A DNA stretch of 64,000 nt from Ustulina deusta. Its lineage: Eukaryota > Ascomycota > Sordariomycetes > Xylariales > Xylariaceae. Position numbers and translations under genes: made by a program. The notes beneath the pieces were generated by a model that had not been told where the DNA came from, made no database searches, and saw only the letters and a list, made by a program, of their open reading frames with translations. Of the stretch, positions 59,971 to 64,000 are shown piece by piece (positions within the stretch are counted from its first letter, which is position 1; each line of letters opens with the position of its first letter). The stretch covers positions 245,595 through 309,594 of the forward strand of contig JAJNNX010000065.1 of NCBI GenBank assembly GCA_023159155.1, given 5' to 3'.

Positions 59971-60202
59971 AATATATAATTAATTATATTTTTTATATAT
60001 ATTATTTGTTTATTTTATATATAATATATTATATATAATTTATTTAATAATTTATATATTAAAAATAAAATTTTTTTTAATTATAAATTAATATTTAAAA
60101 CTATAATTATTATTATTTAAAATAAAGCTTTATATTAAATAAGCTATATATAATATATTATATATAAAAACAAATAAATAATATATATAAATAAAATATA
60201 AT
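59971..60202. repeat. Inverted repeat pair, about 70-bp arms
   Basis: Arms 59971-60046 and 60136-60202 share ATATATAATATATTATATATAA followed by the AACAAATAA word in inverted orientation. This would form a large hairpin with a loop of about 90 bp. It may be a fold-back element. Confidence 0.5.
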
Positions 60203-60273
60203 CTATTATATATTATATTATATATATATATAAATAAAATATAATCTATTATATATTATATTATATATATATA
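60188..60273. repeat. 43-bp tandem duplication (two copies)
   Basis: The 43-bp unit starting TAAATAAAATATAATCTATT occurs at 60188-60230 and again at 60231-60273, identical or nearly so, including the rare C. Identity in such decayed sequence suggests a recent slippage event. Confidence 0.7.
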
Positions 60274-60327
60274 TATATAAAATATTTATATAAATTATAA
60301 GTTTTTTATATTTATATAAAATCTTAC

Positions 60328-60548
60328 TATAATAATTAGTGTAATTTTAGCAAAACTTATAAAAATTTTAAACTTATATAATAATAAAATAAAAAATTTA
60401 TATATAAACTAACCTATAATTTTATAGCTATATATATAAAATCTATATTTATTTATTTTATAAACTTTAATTTTTTTTTTTAAATTAAAATCTTTATTTA
60501 TAATATCAATAAACTAGCTATAAAAGCTTTATTTAATTAATTATAATA
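60328..60548 (+). repeat. Element B copy 4, 5' LTR
   Basis: 221 bp, starting TATAATAATTAGTG and ending AATTATAATA. It is shorter than the other B LTRs mainly because the poly-T run is reduced. It is the most RIP-mutated B LTR in the window. Confidence 0.82.
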
Positions 60549-63500
60549 CTATTTTAAGTTTATTAATTATTTATTAATAAATATTTAATAAATATATATT
60601 TTTTATTTTATTATAATTAGTAAAACATAAATAAAACTTTTTTTTTAATTATATATTTAATATAAAAGATTATATATTTTATAATATAAACCTAACTTTA
60701 ATATAATTTTAATAAAACTTTTAATTTTTATGTTATTTAAAAACTAATAATTTATAAAAAATCTAACTTTAAATATTTTTATTTTATTTTTAGTTTTTAA
60801 ATAATTAAAATAATTTTAATTTTTAAGTATAGCTAGCTTTTTACTATTAAATAATTTTAAAATCTTTTTTTTTATAAAAAAAAAATAAATAAATATTAAA
60901 CTTTTTTATAAACGTTTTAAATAAATTAATATTTAAAAAAAAATCCAAAAAAAACAAAAAATTAAAACCTAAAAAATTAAAATTTAAACTAAAACTAAAA
61001 CAACCTAAAATAAATAATATATTTATAAATATATTAGAAAATATTATAACTATATAAACTTATAATTTTATATTAGTTCTAATAGAATTTTTTTAATAAA
61101 TAAAAAAAGTAAAACATTAATTTTTAAATATATTTATTTTAGTACTTTTAAAAAACAACTATAATTTAATAATAAAAAATATATTTAAAAGTATTAATTT
61201 TAAATTTTTTAATTTTATTATTTTATTTATTTTTTATTTTATTAGTTTATTTTTTAGTGCTTTAAACCTTATTTATATTAAAAAAGCTAAAATATAAAAA
61301 ACTAATTTTAGTAAGTTTATAAAAAATAAAGCTTTATTTAATAATTAGGTTTATAAACTAATAAAAAAGCTAAATAAAAATATTACTATGTTTTAAACTA
61401 AAAATAATTAATTTTAATATATTATAAACTAATTAAAAAAATATATTAAAAAATTAATAAAAATATATTTTTATTTAATTAAAAAATTATTTAATAATAT
61501 TATTAAAATAATTTAAGTTTTATTAATAATTTATTATAATTTTAATTAAATAATTATTATTTATAAAATATTTTAAATTTATATATATAAAACTAATAAA
61601 AATATTAATAAATTTATTTTTATATTTAATAATTTAGTTTAAAAATATTAATTTATTAAATTATAATGAAAATATAAATTATAGGATTATTTTTATATAA
61701 ATTTAAAAAAAAATTTATATAAAACTTTTATAAATTTAAATATTTTTTATAAATTATTTATTAATAAAATTATTAAATTAATATATAATATTAAGCAAAC
61801 TTATAAAAATTATTAATAAACTAAATTTATTAGTTTAATTAAATAAAAATCTAACTTAAATAATTAAATTTTTAATAAATTTGTTTATTAATTTTTAATT
61901 AATTTTAAAAGTTTTAAAATATTTATTTTAAAATAATTAAAATAAGCACTAACTATAAAAAAAAAAAAGCTTATTAAAATAATTAAATTTGTTTTATTTA
62001 TAATAAAAAAAATATTTATTAATTAACTACTTTAATTAAAAGCTTAAAATTTTAAATATTTAATTAGTAAAAAAAGTTTATAATAAAAATAGTTTTAATA
62101 GTTTATTTAATTTAAAAAATAAATAAAACTAATAAAATTTTTTTTATTAGTTTTTTTATTTATTTTAATTAAAATATATAACTAAAACAAATTAATTATT
62201 TTTAAAATATTTATTTAATTATAAATTAATAGTATTAAAATAAAAACTTTAGTTTTATATAATATTAAAATTTATATTTTTTTAATAATTAGCTATAAGT
62301 TTATATAATAAGTTAAATAATAATTAAAAATAAAAATAGTTTATTTAACTAAACTTTAAAAGTTTTATAACTATTAAAATAAAATAGTTAGTAAAATTTA
62401 TAAATATTTAATATATATTATAAAAATTAATAATTAATAATTTAAAAATTAAATATTTTAAATTATTAATTTTAGTTATAATATTATTATTAATATTAAA
62501 TAGTTAATAAAATAAAATATTTTAATAAAAACTTAAAAATAATAATTAATTTAGCTAAATAAATTTTTTTTTTTAGTTTAATTTTTATTAATAATTATAA
62601 TTAAACTTTTTAGCTATAAATAATAAAATATAAACTTAAAAATATGAAAAAAACTTAAAACTTTTAAACCTAAAATAAAAAAAGTTTATATAATAATTTC
62701 TAAAAAAAAAAAATTTAAACTATTATTAAAAAAATTATATAAGATTTTTAAAATTATTTTTATTAAAATAAATAAAAATAATTAACTAAAAAAATTTAAA
62801 AAAAACTTATTATAATTAAGTTTATAATAATTAAAAATAATTATATTAAATTATTTAAAAAAACTTTAAAAATAATTAATATTTTATAAAAAAAATAGAT
62901 TTAAATTAATTAAGTAATACTATAAAAGATTTTTAATAATAAACTAATTTTTTTAAAAAAAAAAAATCTAAAACTTTACTATTATTATAACTAAAATTTA
63001 ATATAATACTAAAACTTAATAATAAAAAAAATATTTTTAAGCTTTATTAGTATTAAATATTTATATAATTTATTTTATTTAAAAAAAAGTTTATAAATAA
63101 GCTATTAGTTATAAACTTTATTAAATAAAATATAAATTTAAATATTATTTTTGTTTTATTTATATTTAAATTTAGATCAATTAAATATAAGTTTATAATT
63201 AATTACTAATAAAAAATATATATTTAAAAATTAAATTATATTAATTTTAAATATTAATAATATTATATTTAATTATTATAATATTATTTGTTTTATAAAA
63301 CTAAATATTATTAAAACTTTTTATTAATTATTATTAATTATAAAATTATATTTTTTTTTTAAACTTATAAAAAATATTTTAATAAAAAGTTTTATTATTT
63401 AGTTTAAAAATAAAACCTATTTAGTAGCAAGCTTTTATTAATATATAAATTTAAAAACTTTTAAATAAATTTATAAATATTTATATAAATAATATTTTAA

Positions 63501-64000
63501 TCTATTTTAAAACTAAAAAATAATCTATTGTTTATATTAAGCTAAATATTAAAAAAATATTAAAAAGTTTTATTTTAATATATTTATTATTAATTATTTA
63601 GAAATAGTTATAAAAGCTAAAATAAAAATTAAATTAATTTTATAAAAATTTAAGCAATCTTAAATTAGATTTTAATAATTTTAAAAATACTAAATTAATC
63701 TAGTTATTTTTTAAACTTTATAATTATATTTATATATTTATTTATTATATTAATAAAATTGTTACTTTTTTTAAACTAACTATTAAAAAAAAATAAACTA
63801 TTTATAATAGAACTAAAACAAAAATAAACTTTTAAATATATAAAACTATTAATATATAAAATATTTATTTTAGTTTTTTTTAAATTTAGCTAACTAATAT
63901 AAATAAAAATAAATATTTTATATAATATAATAAAAAAAGTTATTTAGTAATAATAATAAAATATAACTTAAAAACTTATAAAATATTTTTTAAAACAATA
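60328..64000 (+). mobile_element. Ty3/Gypsy chromovirus B, copy 4 (5' part, truncated by window edge)
   Basis: The LTR at 60328-60548 is followed by sequence colinear with the internal region of copies 1 and 2, to about the position before RNase H (end of window corresponds to about 9280 in copy 1). There is at least one internal deletion relative to copy 2 (at about 62645, where roughly 100 bp are missing). RIP decay is heavy. The 3' half lies beyond the window. Confidence 0.85.

Larger units (their letters stand above)
57464..60327. repeat. Extreme AT desert with internal repeats
   Basis: About 2.9 kb in which whole lines contain only A and T. No gene is present. Visible structure: direct repeats (about 58005-58100 and 58597-58690; about 59085-59135 and 59890-59940), two inverted-repeat pairs and a 43-bp tandem duplication, listed separately. 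Confidence 0.7.

Noticed and set aside
57464..60327. Possible mitochondrial DNA insertion because of extreme AT content
   Set aside because: No mitochondrial coding or RNA sequence is recognisable, and AT content exceeds that usual for fungal mitochondrial genes.

Overview
The window is a piece of filamentous ascomycete (Pezizomycotina) chromosome. The intact genes have short spliceosomal introns (about 50-210 bp, GT..AG). The proteins are typical of this group: a fungal histidine acid phosphatase, a PL1 pectate lyase, Elg1, Utp8, a DUF8035 protein and a Dpb11/Rad4 protein. The flanking repeats carry the signature of repeat-induced point mutation (RIP): C and G almost gone, CpA/TpG nearly absent, and glutamine codons turned into TAA/TAG. 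A secreted pectate lyase suggests a plant-associated species. I cannot name the genus.

Layout. (1) 1-30394 is an AT-rich block of nested, RIP-destroyed retrotransposons. A minus-strand Ty1/Copia element (1 to about 4.5 kb) runs off the left edge. Next to it lies a tandem LTR-internal-LTR-internal-LTR array of a short non-autonomous element ('A', 268-bp LTRs) bounded by the 5-bp duplication ACATC at 4663-4667 and 30395-30399. Three full Ty3/Gypsy chromovirus copies ('B', about 6.06 kb each) have inserted into array A at 5402-11458, 17006-23078 and 24067-30129, each with its own 5-bp target duplication. (2) 30395-56240 is a GC-balanced gene island with seven genes: histidine acid phosphatase (-), pectate lyase (+), ELG1 (-), UTP8 (+), DUF8035 protein (+), DPB11/rad4 (-) and a small ABM-fold protein (-). 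A gap of about 5.1 kb (42439-47568) holds no gene I can support. (3) 56241-64000 is a second AT-rich block: a 178-bp TIR/MITE-like element, a RIP-killed ORF of unknown identity, a stretch of about 2.9 kb almost without G or C but with inverted repeats, and the 5' part of a fourth B element that runs off the right edge.

Gene content. The acid phosphatase and pectate lyase are predicted secreted hydrolases. They are divergently transcribed and sit directly beside the RIP-mutated block. ELG1 (PCNA unloading) and UTP8 (small-subunit processome) are divergent over a shared 641-bp promoter region. DPB11/rad4 (replication initiation and checkpoint scaffold) follows. These look like independent housekeeping genes. 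I see no biosynthetic cluster, RNA gene or CRISPR array. The most informative content is the nested repeat architecture, whose insertion order can be read from the target duplications.
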